From: Candidatus Omnitrophota bacterium
Lineage (GTDB): Bacteria; Omnitrophota; Omnitrophia; Omnitrophales; JACQLI01
Assembly: GCA_016204125.1 (NCBI GenBank)
Contig: JACQLI010000007.1
Location: forward strand, 1-37,056
Length of the DNA: 37,056 nucleotides
Direction of reading: 5' to 3'
The notes under the pieces are model-generated. The model was not told the DNA's origin. It ran no database searches and worked only from the letters and a program-made list of their open reading frames with translations. Positions 1 through 8,065 of the stretch are shown in pieces (positions within the stretch are counted from its first letter, which is position 1; every line of letters begins with the position of its first letter). The position numbers and the translations under genes were made by a program.

Positions 1-381
1 ATAGAGGAGCAAAGGAGATGGAAAAAATTGAAAAGTGAAGCTGAGCATGCTTGCCAAAACGAGATTGGCCAAAGGACCTGCCAAAGCCACCCAAATCATG
101 TCACGCTTTGGATTTCTCAAGTTCAAGAAATTTACAGGAACAGGCTTAGCCATACCGATCGCAAACGCACCCTTAGTTGATAGAAAGAGAAGGCCTGGCA
201 AAAGAATCGTCCAAAAGGGATCGATATGCCTTAAAGGATTGAGGGAGAGTCTGCCCGCCATCCGAGCTGTAGAGTCACCTAGTTTATCCGCGAGTAGCCC
301 GTGACAATACTCGTGAATGGTTACAGTCACAAGAAAAATGACCATTCCTATGAGAATAAAGAGAACGCTCGTCAATTCCAT
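1..381 (-). CDS. M50 site-2 protease family, N-terminal part
   Basis: This is the first 127 codons of a membrane zinc metalloprotease, cut by the left window edge. The ATG at 381 lies three bases after the stop of the CPBP gene, so it is probably the next gene of the same operon. The translation begins with a membrane helix carrying HEYCH at residues 23-27, the HExxH zinc motif of site-2 proteases. It continues with a second hydrophobic stretch and an 'AIGMAKPVPVN' segment, typical of the short, PDZ-less S2P group found in many bacteria. Known family role: intramembrane proteolysis. The substrate is unknown. The later zinc ligand (NPDG-type motif) would lie outside the window. Confidence 0.85.
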   Translation of the reverse strand, partial: MELTSVLFILIGMVIFLVTVTIHEYCHGLLADKLGDSTARMAGRLSLNPLRHIDPFWTILLPGLLFLSTKGAFAIGMAKPVPVNFLNLRNPKRDMIWVALAGPLANLVLASMLSFTFQFFPSPLLLY

Positions 382-384
382 GAT

Positions 385-1461
385 TTAACTGTTCATCAAT
401 ACTTCTTTCGCGAGAAAAAAATAGGCAACGAAAACCGAATTATGCACAATGTGAAGGGCGATGGACGGAACAAGAGTTCCCCTTTTCTCATAGAGATAGC
501 CAAGGATAAGACCAAGAAGAAAGATAGGCAGAAAAGCAAAAGTATTCTGGTGAATAAGGCCGAAGAAAGCTGAACTCAAAATAAGTCCCCAAGTGACACC
601 CCACCGACTCTTTAAAGCAGGATAAAGGAAACCTCGGAAAAAAATTTCCTCTAGGAAGGGGCCTGTAACACAAGCTAAAAAGATCGAGTATGCAATCAGC
701 GCTGGAGAGCGTGCCTCTTCTTCCAGAAAAACCTCCACCAACGGATGAGGAGGCGGTTCGTAATGAAAGATGCTTGCCCAAAGCACAACCGCTACTAAAA
801 TGAGAAGAAAAAAAGGTAGAATGGCAAGATAACCTACAAGCCCGACCCGAATATCTTTCAAAATTCGGATTTCGTGAAACCCAAGGTCCCTCCAGTTTCC
901 TCCTGCCCGGTGAACGAAATAAACCACCAGAGCAATACAAAGAATATCAGAAAGAGTAGTGTGGAAGAGAAGGAAGAAGTTAGGGCTTATCGAAGACCGA
1001 GTAGCGTATCGAAGAAACGATAAGACGATGTTCAGACTCAGAGTGATAAGAAAGAAAAGTAAGATGACTTTGAAGATGGTGCTGAGCGTCCAGCCTCTGG
1101 CCTGTGGAGGACCATGGATTGTCAGAAGACCCGTCCGCCACTGGGGTCGGGATACCCAAAGAAAATCTATAATTATTCCGCCAACAATGCCCACCATAAG
1201 AAAAAAACTAAAAAGATTGAACGCAAGAAAAAGTTTCGGTTTCCTAGCCAAAATTTGCTCGATCCCTCCTTGGGCGCGAATTTCCTGCATGAGCCTCTTT
1301 TCGGCGGCCTGAAGTTTCTCAACAGCAGGAGACGTTGATTGCTCTTCAGAACTTTGCTTCCAAAGAAGGATCAGGACATAACTTACGATGACGAAAAGAA
1401 AAAGGACAGACCAGACACGTTCTTTGACAAAGAAATTCCTTGTATCTGTTAAAAGACTCAT
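385..1461 (-). CDS. CPBP family intramembrane metalloprotease
   Basis: This is a polytopic membrane protein of 358 residues. Its C-terminal third carries the three CPBP (CAAX protease/Abi) motifs: EE271-272 with R276 (EEIFFRG), H304 (FGLIH), and H337 with N341 (HIVHN). The N-terminal 250 residues hold one early helix, a charged stretch at about residues 37-75 and several more helices, so it is longer than minimal CPBP domains. Family members cleave prenylated or other membrane peptides, or act in immunity and protein sorting. No substrate can be named here. The start overlaps the tatD stop by four bases (ATGA), indicating translational coupling. It sits beside a second membrane protease (1-381). 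Confidence 0.88.
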   Translation of the reverse strand: MSLLTDTRNFFVKERVWSVLFLFVIVSYVLILLWKQSSEEQSTSPAVEKLQAAEKRLMQEIRAQGGIEQILARKPKLFLAFNLFSFFLMVGIVGGIIIDFLWVSRPQWRTGLLTIHGPPQARGWTLSTIFKVILLFFLITLSLNIVLSFLRYATRSSISPNFFLLFHTTLSDILCIALVVYFVHRAGGNWRDLGFHEIRILKDIRVGLVGYLAILPFFLLILVAVVLWASIFHYEPPPHPLVEVFLEEEARSPALIAYSIFLACVTGPFLEEIFFRGFLYPALKSRWGVTWGLILSSAFFGLIHQNTFAFLPIFLLGLILGYLYEKRGTLVPSIALHIVHNSVFVAYFFLAKEVLMNS

Positions 1462-2222
1462 AGGCTAAAAATCCTTTTGGCGTTCTCAGTGGTCATTTCG
1501 CCAAGTTTCTCAAGAGAAATTTTCTTAAGCTGGGCTCCAAGCTGGGCTGTTTCTATGAGAAAACCTGATTCATTTCTCTTCCCCCGCATGGATTGAGGAG
1601 GCAGAAAAGGTGCATCGGTTTCCAAAAGCAATCGATCGAGGGGACATGCCTGAAAAGCTTCCCGCAGCGTGTCATTCTTTTTATAAGTCAGGGGTCCTGC
1701 AAAAGAGATATGAAATCCCAGATCGAGAAACTCTTTCATGGTTTCCTTATCTGAGGAAAAACAATGCAAAATCCCTTTGGCAGATTGACCAAGCTCTGAT
1801 TTCACCTGCTCTTTCATTTCTTTATAGGCGTCTCGAATGTGAAGGATAAGAGTCTTTTTTGTCTTCTTGTAGAAATCGAAGAAACGGCTCAAAACCTTTT
1901 TTTGTATCTCGGGGGGTGAAAGATTTCGGAAAAAATCGAGTCCCACTTCACCGATCGCAACAACCTTGCGTTTCTCCAAGAGCTCCGCAAGGCCACGGAA
2001 ATCTTCTTCTTTGGCATCCTTCGCATCGTGAGGATGAATGCCAACCGTTGCATAAATATCTTCATTTTCTTCGGCGAGTTTGAGCGATTCTTCGGAACTT
2101 TTAAGATCTGTTCCCACATTAATAAAAAGTTTGACCCCCGCATCCCTTGAACGCCGAATAACCTCTTGGCGGTCTCCGTTGTAATCAGGAAAGTGGAGAT
2201 GGACGTGCGTATCGACAAACAT
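1458..2222 (-). CDS. tatD: TatD family metal-dependent hydrolase/nuclease
   Basis: A complete 254-residue TatD-type TIM-barrel metalloenzyme. The visible metal ligands are H6 and H8 (DTHVHLH), E92 (GEVGLD), H128 (LILHIR), H153 (LHCF) and D203 (ETDAPF). TatD proteins are divalent-metal DNases with 3'-5' exonuclease activity, and some family members act on D-aminoacyl-tRNA. The start codon shares one base with the metG stop (TAATG). The metG-tatD order is widespread, as in metS-yabD of Bacillus subtilis, so this is the conserved housekeeping TatD rather than a stray paralogue. Confidence 0.93.
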   Translation of the reverse strand: MFVDTHVHLHFPDYNGDRQEVIRRSRDAGVKLFINVGTDLKSSEESLKLAEENEDIYATVGIHPHDAKDAKEEDFRGLAELLEKRKVVAIGEVGLDFFRNLSPPEIQKKVLSRFFDFYKKTKKTLILHIRDAYKEMKEQVKSELGQSAKGILHCFSSDKETMKEFLDLGFHISFAGPLTYKKNDTLREAFQACPLDRLLLETDAPFLPPQSMRGKRNESGFLIETAQLGAQLKKISLEKLGEMTTENAKRIFSL

Positions 2223-3763
2223 TAGGAAGCTATCTTTTCCTCATCGAGGCGTGGAAAAAGAGCTGATCCTCTTTCCATCGTCATTCCAGGCTTGAGAAAA
2301 GGAGTCAAGAATTCGTTTTCTTTCTTGAGGATCCAATCGCTCTTTAATCCCAATCGTTTCAGAATCTCTTTGGCCGTAACCGGCGTAAGGAAAAGTAAGA
2401 GGACTGCAATGTGGGCAATCCATTCCGCTAAAAAGGCAAGCGTATCCCCTAATTCCCCTTTTTTGGAAGCATCCTTCGCGAGAACCCATGGTTTTTTCTC
2501 TTCGATCTTTTGATTGAGAAGGGTAACAACCTCAAAAATAGCCGTGAGGGCCGTTCTGGGATCATACTGCGACATCGCATCCGTTACTTTTTTCAACAAA
2601 TCTTGAATCGATTCCTTGGGAAAGGCTTTGGCGCTATGATCGGGAATCTTTCCGCCAAAATACTTATCCAACATCGAAACCAGACGAAACCAAAGATTTC
2701 CCAAGTCATTGGCCAAGTCTGTCGTGTAGCGTTCAGCCAAGAGGTCCTCCGAAAAAGCACCATCAAGACCAACTGTTACTTCATGCAAAAGGAAATAACG
2801 AAACGCGTCCACGCTGTATTTCTTACAAAGCTCTACAGGATCCACAATATTACCCCTTGATTTAGAAACCTTTGCGCCAGACATCGTCCACCAGCCGTGC
2901 GCGATAACGGTCTTGGGCATTTCAATGCCACAGGCTTTCAGCATGCACGGCCAATAAACAGCGTGCTGGCGAAGGATATCTTTACCAACCATATGAACAT
3001 CCGCAGGCCAATAAGTCTTGAATCTTTTATCCTCCGTGGTGTATCCCACAGCGCTGACGTAATTGATCAAGGCATCAAACCAAACATAGACGATGTGTTC
3101 CTTGGATGTGGGGTAATCAATACCCCATGCGAGTCGCGATCTGGGTCTTGTAATGCACAAATCTTCAAGCGGTTCTCTTAAGAAACCCAGGATCTCATTT
3201 TTACGAATCTCGGGTTTGATGAAATCAGGGTGCGATTTAATGTAATCAATAAGCCATTTCTGGTATTTCGACATTTTGAAGAAGTAGTTGTCTTCACTCA
3301 GTTCTTGAACGTCGCGCTTACAGTCGGGACATTTCCCCTCCACCAGTTGAAGCTTGGTCCAAAACGATTCACAGGGTGTGCAGTACCATCCTTTGTAGCT
3401 TGCCTTATAAATCTCACCTCGCGCCTCAAGGTCTCTCAAAATATTCCCCACAGCCTTTTTGTGGCCTTCGTCCGTCGTACGGATAAAATAGTCGTATTCA
3501 ATCCCTAGCAGTTTCCAGAGATCTTTGAAATGCGGTGCCATTTCATCCGCATATTGCCTGGGTTCTTTATTTTGTTCACGCGCTGCCTTCTCGATTTTCG
3601 TGCCATGCTCATCAGTACCTGTCAGAAAGAAGACCTCCTCTCCTCGGAAACGATGGTATCTCGCAAAGGTATCGCAAAGGATATTCGTGTAGGCATGCCC
3701 GATGTGGGGCTTCGCATTGACGTAATAAAGGGGGGTGGTGATGTAAAAAGGCTTACTTGGCAT
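2222..3763 (-). CDS. metG: methionyl-tRNA synthetase
   Basis: A class I aminoacyl-tRNA synthetase that charges tRNA-Met. Residues 20-23 are HIGH and residues 298-302 are KVSKS, a KMSKS variant. TGTDEHG follows at about 48-54. A zinc knuckle is formed by C128, C131, C145 and C148, which corresponds to the MetG type with a single metal site. The 513-residue length leaves no room for the C-terminal tRNA-binding (EMAP/Trbp111) domain found in longer MetG proteins, so this is the short form. It overlaps holB by 11 bases upstream and tatD by one base downstream. Confidence 0.96.
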   Translation of the reverse strand: MPSKPFYITTPLYYVNAKPHIGHAYTNILCDTFARYHRFRGEEVFFLTGTDEHGTKIEKAAREQNKEPRQYADEMAPHFKDLWKLLGIEYDYFIRTTDEGHKKAVGNILRDLEARGEIYKASYKGWYCTPCESFWTKLQLVEGKCPDCKRDVQELSEDNYFFKMSKYQKWLIDYIKSHPDFIKPEIRKNEILGFLREPLEDLCITRPRSRLAWGIDYPTSKEHIVYVWFDALINYVSAVGYTTEDKRFKTYWPADVHMVGKDILRQHAVYWPCMLKACGIEMPKTVIAHGWWTMSGAKVSKSRGNIVDPVELCKKYSVDAFRYFLLHEVTVGLDGAFSEDLLAERYTTDLANDLGNLWFRLVSMLDKYFGGKIPDHSAKAFPKESIQDLLKKVTDAMSQYDPRTALTAIFEVVTLLNQKIEEKKPWVLAKDASKKGELGDTLAFLAEWIAHIAVLLLFLTPVTAKEILKRLGLKSDWILKKENEFLTPFLKPGMTMERGSALFPRLDEEKIAS

Positions 3764-4538
3764 TCAAGATGTTTCCAAAGGCAATCTCAAGATGAGTCAG
3801 AGAAAGTTTCTGGTTGGTATTGGCTTCGATCGCTTCTTTTGTCTCGTAAATCTTATCGAGCGCTTCAAGATACCTTTTTGACCGCTCAGGATTTGTCTCC
3901 CAATTGGAAACGAAACAGTTGATGAAGTGAGCCATTAATGCTTCGAGATCTTCTGCCAACTCTTGTCGCGTATCTTCACGCAATCTCTCAAAGGCCGCTC
4001 TCCACCCTCTTTCTTCAAGTAAACGAATCAATGCAACTTCTTCAATGTCTCTCTCGGACCCTGGCGGAACTCGGATTTCAAACGATCTTGATTGAATCGT
4101 CTGAAGGAGGTGCGCCTTATTCTCAACGAGGAGAATGAAAACGGAGTTCTCGGGCGGCTCTTCGAAGGTCTTGAGAAGAGCGTTCGCTCCCTCAAGCGTC
4201 AGTCTCTCAGCCCCTAAAAGTATAAAAACTTTCCAACGCCCTTCATAGGGCTTGAGTGACGCTTCATGAATAATGGCCCTCGCATCCTCAATCTTAAGGG
4301 ATCTTGTTTTCTCATCTTCACCGTAAAGCCTCACGTCGGGATGAACTCGCCTCTCAATCTTCTGGCAGCTCACGCAACCGCACTCTTTAAAAACAGACCC
4401 TCTTTCACAATTAAGCGACTTGGCAAACGCCAGCGCAAGTTCCAGCTTTCTCAGGTCATTAGGGCCTGTGAAAAGATAAGTATGCGCAATGCGATTTCTC
4501 TTAAGATGGGCTGTGAGATGAGGACTAGAAACGGGCAT
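3753..4538 (-). CDS. holB: DNA polymerase III delta' subunit
   Basis: A clamp-loader subunit of 261 residues. After the 'HTYLFTG' strand, the usual P-loop is degenerate (GPNDLRKLE instead of GxxGxGK), so ATP binding is unlikely. This is known for E. coli delta' but not for all delta' proteins. A zinc-binding cluster (CGCVSC with an upstream Cys) and the sensor region 'GANALLKTFEEPP' are present, both typical of the HolB/DnaX family. The gene is embedded between tmk (overlap 14 bases) and metG (overlap 11), the same neighbourhood as tmk-holB in many bacteria. DnaX itself has an intact P-loop, so HolB is the better call. Confidence 0.88.
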   Translation of the reverse strand: MPVSSPHLTAHLKRNRIAHTYLFTGPNDLRKLELALAFAKSLNCERGSVFKECGCVSCQKIERRVHPDVRLYGEDEKTRSLKIEDARAIIHEASLKPYEGRWKVFILLGAERLTLEGANALLKTFEEPPENSVFILLVENKAHLLQTIQSRSFEIRVPPGSERDIEEVALIRLLEERGWRAAFERLREDTRQELAEDLEALMAHFINCFVSNWETNPERSKRYLEALDKIYETKEAIEANTNQKLSLTHLEIAFGNILNAK

Positions 4539-5148
4539 CGAGTACCTTCATGATCTTTTTCTGAACTTCCTTAATCGATTCTTTTGAAGAGAGTATGACA
4601 AATCGTCTAGCATTCCGCTTGGCCAAAGTAAGAAAGCCTCTTCTGACTCGCTTATGGAAGGAGAGCGATTTCTTTTCAATGCGGTCATTACGTCCACTTC
4701 TTTTCAAACCTTGTTTTGTATCAACATCAAGAAGAAAGGTTAGGTAAGGAATCGAACCTCCTCGCACAAAGCGATTGAATGGTTCTATTGCTCGAAGCGG
4801 GATCCCCCCTCCAAAACTTTGATAGGCAAGGGTAGAATCCTCGTAACGATCGAGAATCACGACTTTTCCTTTTTTGAGAGCGGGTTCAATTCTTTCCCGG
4901 ACAAGCTGCGCTCTTGCGGCAAGGTAAAGCAGAAGTTCTGTTTCGACTTCCATTTCTTTTAAGGTTTTATCGAGAAGAATTCGGCGAATTGCCTCGCTCG
5001 TAGCCGTGCCGCCTGGCTCGCGAAGAATGACAACAGAATATCCCCTTTTTTTCAGAAGGCGAGACGCAAAGCGGATCTGCGTACTCTTCCCACTCCCCTC
5101 CGCCCCTTCAAAAGTAATAAGATATCCCTTCTTTAAACTTTTTCCCAT
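4525..5148 (-). CDS. tmk: thymidylate kinase (dTMP kinase)
   Basis: This 207-residue protein phosphorylates dTMP to dTDP for DNA synthesis. The P-loop is GAEGSGKS at residues 15-22, followed by REPGGT at 43-48. The DRY motif with its DST/AYQ continuation lies at 100-110. The LID region (RSGRNDRIE) is basic, and R152-type residues there replace those carried on the P-loop in the other Tmk class. The gene overlaps cysS upstream by 16 bases and holB downstream by 14, so it is translated as part of the same polycistron. Confidence 0.95.
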   Translation of the reverse strand: MGKSLKKGYLITFEGAEGSGKSTQIRFASRLLKKRGYSVVILREPGGTATSEAIRRILLDKTLKEMEVETELLLYLAARAQLVRERIEPALKKGKVVILDRYEDSTLAYQSFGGGIPLRAIEPFNRFVRGGSIPYLTFLLDVDTKQGLKRSGRNDRIEKKSLSFHKRVRRGFLTLAKRNARRFVILSSKESIKEVQKKIMKVLDARF

Positions 5149-6617
5149 GCCCTTCTCTTTTTCTGAAGAGTCGAGGGTTCCCCTGGACGTCCATCCTTAA
5201 CAATCCAGCCAAGACTCTCTATTTTCGCACGCAAATCATCGGCGAGCTGTTGCAATGTCTTATCTTTGATAAACCTGGGATCACGCCGAAAAGTCGATCT
5301 CTGTTCGTAGTACTTGAATACATCGGGAGGCAAAGCTTCTTGCTCTGTAATTTTTAGACCTAGCAATCGGTCGACCCGTTTAAAGAAATCGATTGCTTCC
5401 TTTAAGCTTTTTTCCTCTAACAACTTTTTGGAAAGGCAAAAATTAATTAGTTTTAGAGCATCGAATACTTCGGCCAACGCAACTGAAATGTTCAAGTCAT
5501 TTTCAAGAGCTTGTTCTATCCTCGCTCTAGCGTCTGGCAAGCACGAACACAAATTGACATTCCAGTTAGTTAAGTCTTCTACTTTAACCTTATAACCGAT
5601 CCCAAAAACATTTAGATGAAGACAATGAGCATAGCAACTAGTCAATCTTTCAACCGCTTCGCCAGCGCTTTTAACTCCTTCCAAAGTAAAATTAAGCGGC
5701 GTCCGATAATGTGTCGAGAGAAGAACGTATCGAATCGTCATCGGATCGTGTCCTTTTGTGAGCAAGTCTCTGAGGGTATAGAAATTTCCTTTGGATTTGG
5801 ACATCTTTTCGCCATTCACAAGAAGAAATTTACAGTGGAGCCAGTATTTTACGAAAGGTTTTCCTGTCGCTCCTTCAGACTGAGCAATTTCATTCTCGTG
5901 ATGTGGAAAAATGAGATCTTCTCCTCCTGCGTGAATATCAAAGGTTTCTCCAAGATATTTCATGCTCATGGCAGAACACTCGATATGCCAACCCGGTCTC
6001 CCCTTTCCCCAAGGTGAATCCCAGGCAGGCTCTTCTTCCTTTGCCTTCTTCCAAAGAGCGAAGTCTGCCCCATCCTCCTTCTCGTAAGCATCCACATCGA
6101 CCCGTACACCTTGGATATTTTTATCAAGCTTCTTTTTCGAAAGTTTTCCGTAAGAAGGGAACGCGGTTACACGATAATAGACCGACCCATCGTTCACATA
6201 AGCCGTTCCTTTTTTCACGAGCTTTTCAATAAGCTCAATCATTGCTGGAATTTCTTGGGTAGCTCGAGGTTGATCCTTCGGATAATTGGCTGGCAAAATA
6301 TTAAGTGCCTGTAAATCTTCACGAAAGGCTCGGGTATAAGTTTCAGTAAACTCGCCGAGCTTCTTTTTCTCTCGATTAGCTCCAGCAATCGTCTTATCAT
6401 CCACATCCGTAATATTCATCACATGCTTAACCTTGTACCCCTTGTATTCCAGAAAACGACGCAATAAATCTTCAAAAATAAAGGCCCTGAAATTTCCAAT
6501 ATGGGCGTAATCATAAACAGTGGGACCGCACGTGTACATTCCCACCTCTTTTTCCTTCTCCTGAAGGGGTCTGAATTCCTCTGTCTTGCCTGATAAGGTG
6601 TTAAAAAATCGGATCAT
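5133..6617 (-). CDS. cysS: cysteinyl-tRNA synthetase
   Basis: A class I synthetase of 494 residues. The HIGH-like motif is HIGN at 39-42 and KMSKS is at 271-275. Zinc ligands that discriminate cysteine are C30, C214, H239 and E243, matching the E. coli set. The protein is about 30 residues longer than E. coli CysS. The extra length appears to lie between the catalytic domain and the anticodon-binding helices (about residues 325-360), a stretch rich in Cys, Asn and Val. The DNA for the C-terminal part is markedly more AT-rich than the rest. It follows gltX with a four-base overlap. Confidence 0.95.
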   Translation of the reverse strand: MIRFFNTLSGKTEEFRPLQEKEKEVGMYTCGPTVYDYAHIGNFRAFIFEDLLRRFLEYKGYKVKHVMNITDVDDKTIAGANREKKKLGEFTETYTRAFREDLQALNILPANYPKDQPRATQEIPAMIELIEKLVKKGTAYVNDGSVYYRVTAFPSYGKLSKKKLDKNIQGVRVDVDAYEKEDGADFALWKKAKEEEPAWDSPWGKGRPGWHIECSAMSMKYLGETFDIHAGGEDLIFPHHENEIAQSEGATGKPFVKYWLHCKFLLVNGEKMSKSKGNFYTLRDLLTKGHDPMTIRYVLLSTHYRTPLNFTLEGVKSAGEAVERLTSCYAHCLHLNVFGIGYKVKVEDLTNWNVNLCSCLPDARARIEQALENDLNISVALAEVFDALKLINFCLSKKLLEEKSLKEAIDFFKRVDRLLGLKITEQEALPPDVFKYYEQRSTFRRDPRFIKDKTLQQLADDLRAKIESLGWIVKDGRPGEPSTLQKKRRAWEKV

Positions 6618-8065
6618 AATTGCCCACTACTAAGCTTGGAAACAAATGTAAATCTTCTCTGAAGGTCCTTTCTGCGGAGAATTTCAAATATTCTTTTGAG
6701 CTCCGTCCCGTGCGACTTTCTTGTAAGAGACATGCGCCAAGGTAGAAAAATATCTTTCCCTTTCATTCCTGTGTCTTTTCCAACCTTCTCAACTAATTCT
6801 TTATATAACTGTTCTCCTTCAGAATTCAAAAGAGTTATGGTGCTAGATGTAGACGCTGTCACTCTTTGTGCAGATGGATTTGTCAGGATCCGATACAAAT
6901 CTGTTTTCTTTTTAAATTCTTCTTCAAGTTTTCTCTCATATTCTGCTTCGGCCTCTAAAAAAGTGAGGACATCGACTAACTCACCAAGTGTGTGTATATC
7001 TCGTTTGAATAATAACAATGCCTTTTCAAGTTTCATTGTGTCATCAATGTTAAAATTATTCTCTTTTAAAAAAGTGCAAGCAACTTTTAAATAAGCTTGC
7101 TCTCCCATAGCCTTAATATGTTCACTATTTACCCAATCCAGTTTCTTTGGGTCATAATTGGAGGCGGATTTGTTCACCTGTTTGAGGTCGAATGCTTTCT
7201 GGAGTTTATCCCAGCTAAAAATTTCGCAGTTGTCTCCTGGGGCCCAGCCTAACAGTGCGATATAGTTTGCCAACGCTTGCGGCAAGTAACCTCTTCTTCG
7301 AAACTCCCGTACGGAAACCGATTCAAGACGTTTTGACAAAGGCTCACCTCCAGGACCATGAATCAGTGACAGGTGGCCATACTGAGGCGGCTTAAACCCC
7401 ATCGCCTGAAGGAGGAGAATGTGCTTGGGTGTATTCGAAAGGTGGTCTTCTCCTCGAATCACATGAGTGATCTCCATGAGTCCATCATCGACACAGACTG
7501 CCAAATGAAAGGTTGGAATTCCATCAGAGCGTTGAATCACAAAGTCCCCTACCATCTCATCCAAATTAAAGGAAACCTCACCCCGAATAAGATCATGCAT
7601 AGTGAGTTGGGGATTTTCGATCTTGAAACGAACTGTCGGCTTGATCCCGCGAGCCTTTCTTTTTTCGATTTCTTCCTTCGTGAAAAAACGGCCGCGGTTA
7701 TCAAAGCGGGGCGGTTTTCTCTCAAGGTGAGCGATCCGTCTTATTTCCTCAATCTCTTCCTCGGTAACATAGCAAGGGTAGGCTTTCCCTTCTTCGATCA
7801 GTTTGCTGATGTACTTCTGATAGATATCAAGTCGTTTGGACTGCTCATAAGGACCTTCGTCCCACTGAATTTCCATCCAAGAAAGGTCTTCCAGCGCTGC
7901 CTCTTGGTATTCAGGACGGCATCTCTCTTTGTCGGTGTCTTCAATTCTTAAAATAAATGTTCCCCCTTCTTTCCTCGCAAAGAGGTAATTGAAAAGCGCC
8001 GTACGGATGTTCCCGATATGCAAGTATCCTGTTGGAGATGGGGCAAATCTAACGCGAACCATCAA
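6614..8065 (-). CDS. gltX: glutamyl-tRNA synthetase
   Basis: A class I synthetase of 483 residues. 'RFAPSPTGYLHIGN' near the N-terminus carries the HIGH-like motif (17-20) and LSKRL at 243-247 is the KMSKS equivalent. Residues from about 320 form the helical anticodon-binding domain, less conserved and encoded by clearly AT-richer DNA. Whether it charges only tRNA-Glu or also tRNA-Gln cannot be judged from the window: neither glnS nor gatCAB is present. It lies between ispDF and cysS, overlapping each by four bases. The ispD-ispF-gltX-cysS order is also seen in Bacillus. Confidence 0.94.
   Translation of the reverse strand: MMVRVRFAPSPTGYLHIGNIRTALFNYLFARKEGGTFILRIEDTDKERCRPEYQEAALEDLSWMEIQWDEGPYEQSKRLDIYQKYISKLIEEGKAYPCYVTEEEIEEIRRIAHLERKPPRFDNRGRFFTKEEIEKRKARGIKPTVRFKIENPQLTMHDLIRGEVSFNLDEMVGDFVIQRSDGIPTFHLAVCVDDGLMEITHVIRGEDHLSNTPKHILLLQAMGFKPPQYGHLSLIHGPGGEPLSKRLESVSVREFRRRGYLPQALANYIALLGWAPGDNCEIFSWDKLQKAFDLKQVNKSASNYDPKKLDWVNSEHIKAMGEQAYLKVACTFLKENNFNIDDTMKLEKALLLFKRDIHTLGELVDVLTFLEAEAEYERKLEEEFKKKTDLYRILTNPSAQRVTASTSSTITLLNSEGEQLYKELVEKVGKDTGMKGKDIFLPWRMSLTRKSHGTELKRIFEILRRKDLQRRFTFVSKLSSGQL

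Noticed and set aside
35..573. Two plus-strand open frames at the left edge
   Set aside because: The minus strand there encodes a clear M50 protease N-terminus and the end of the CPBP gene.
3753..4538. DnaX (gamma/tau) instead of delta'
   Set aside because: The P-loop is degenerate and the protein is short, which fits HolB.
7373..7951. Plus-strand open frame of 192 codons opposite gltX
   Set aside because: Antisense shadow of the conserved catalytic half of gltX; no motif or start signal.
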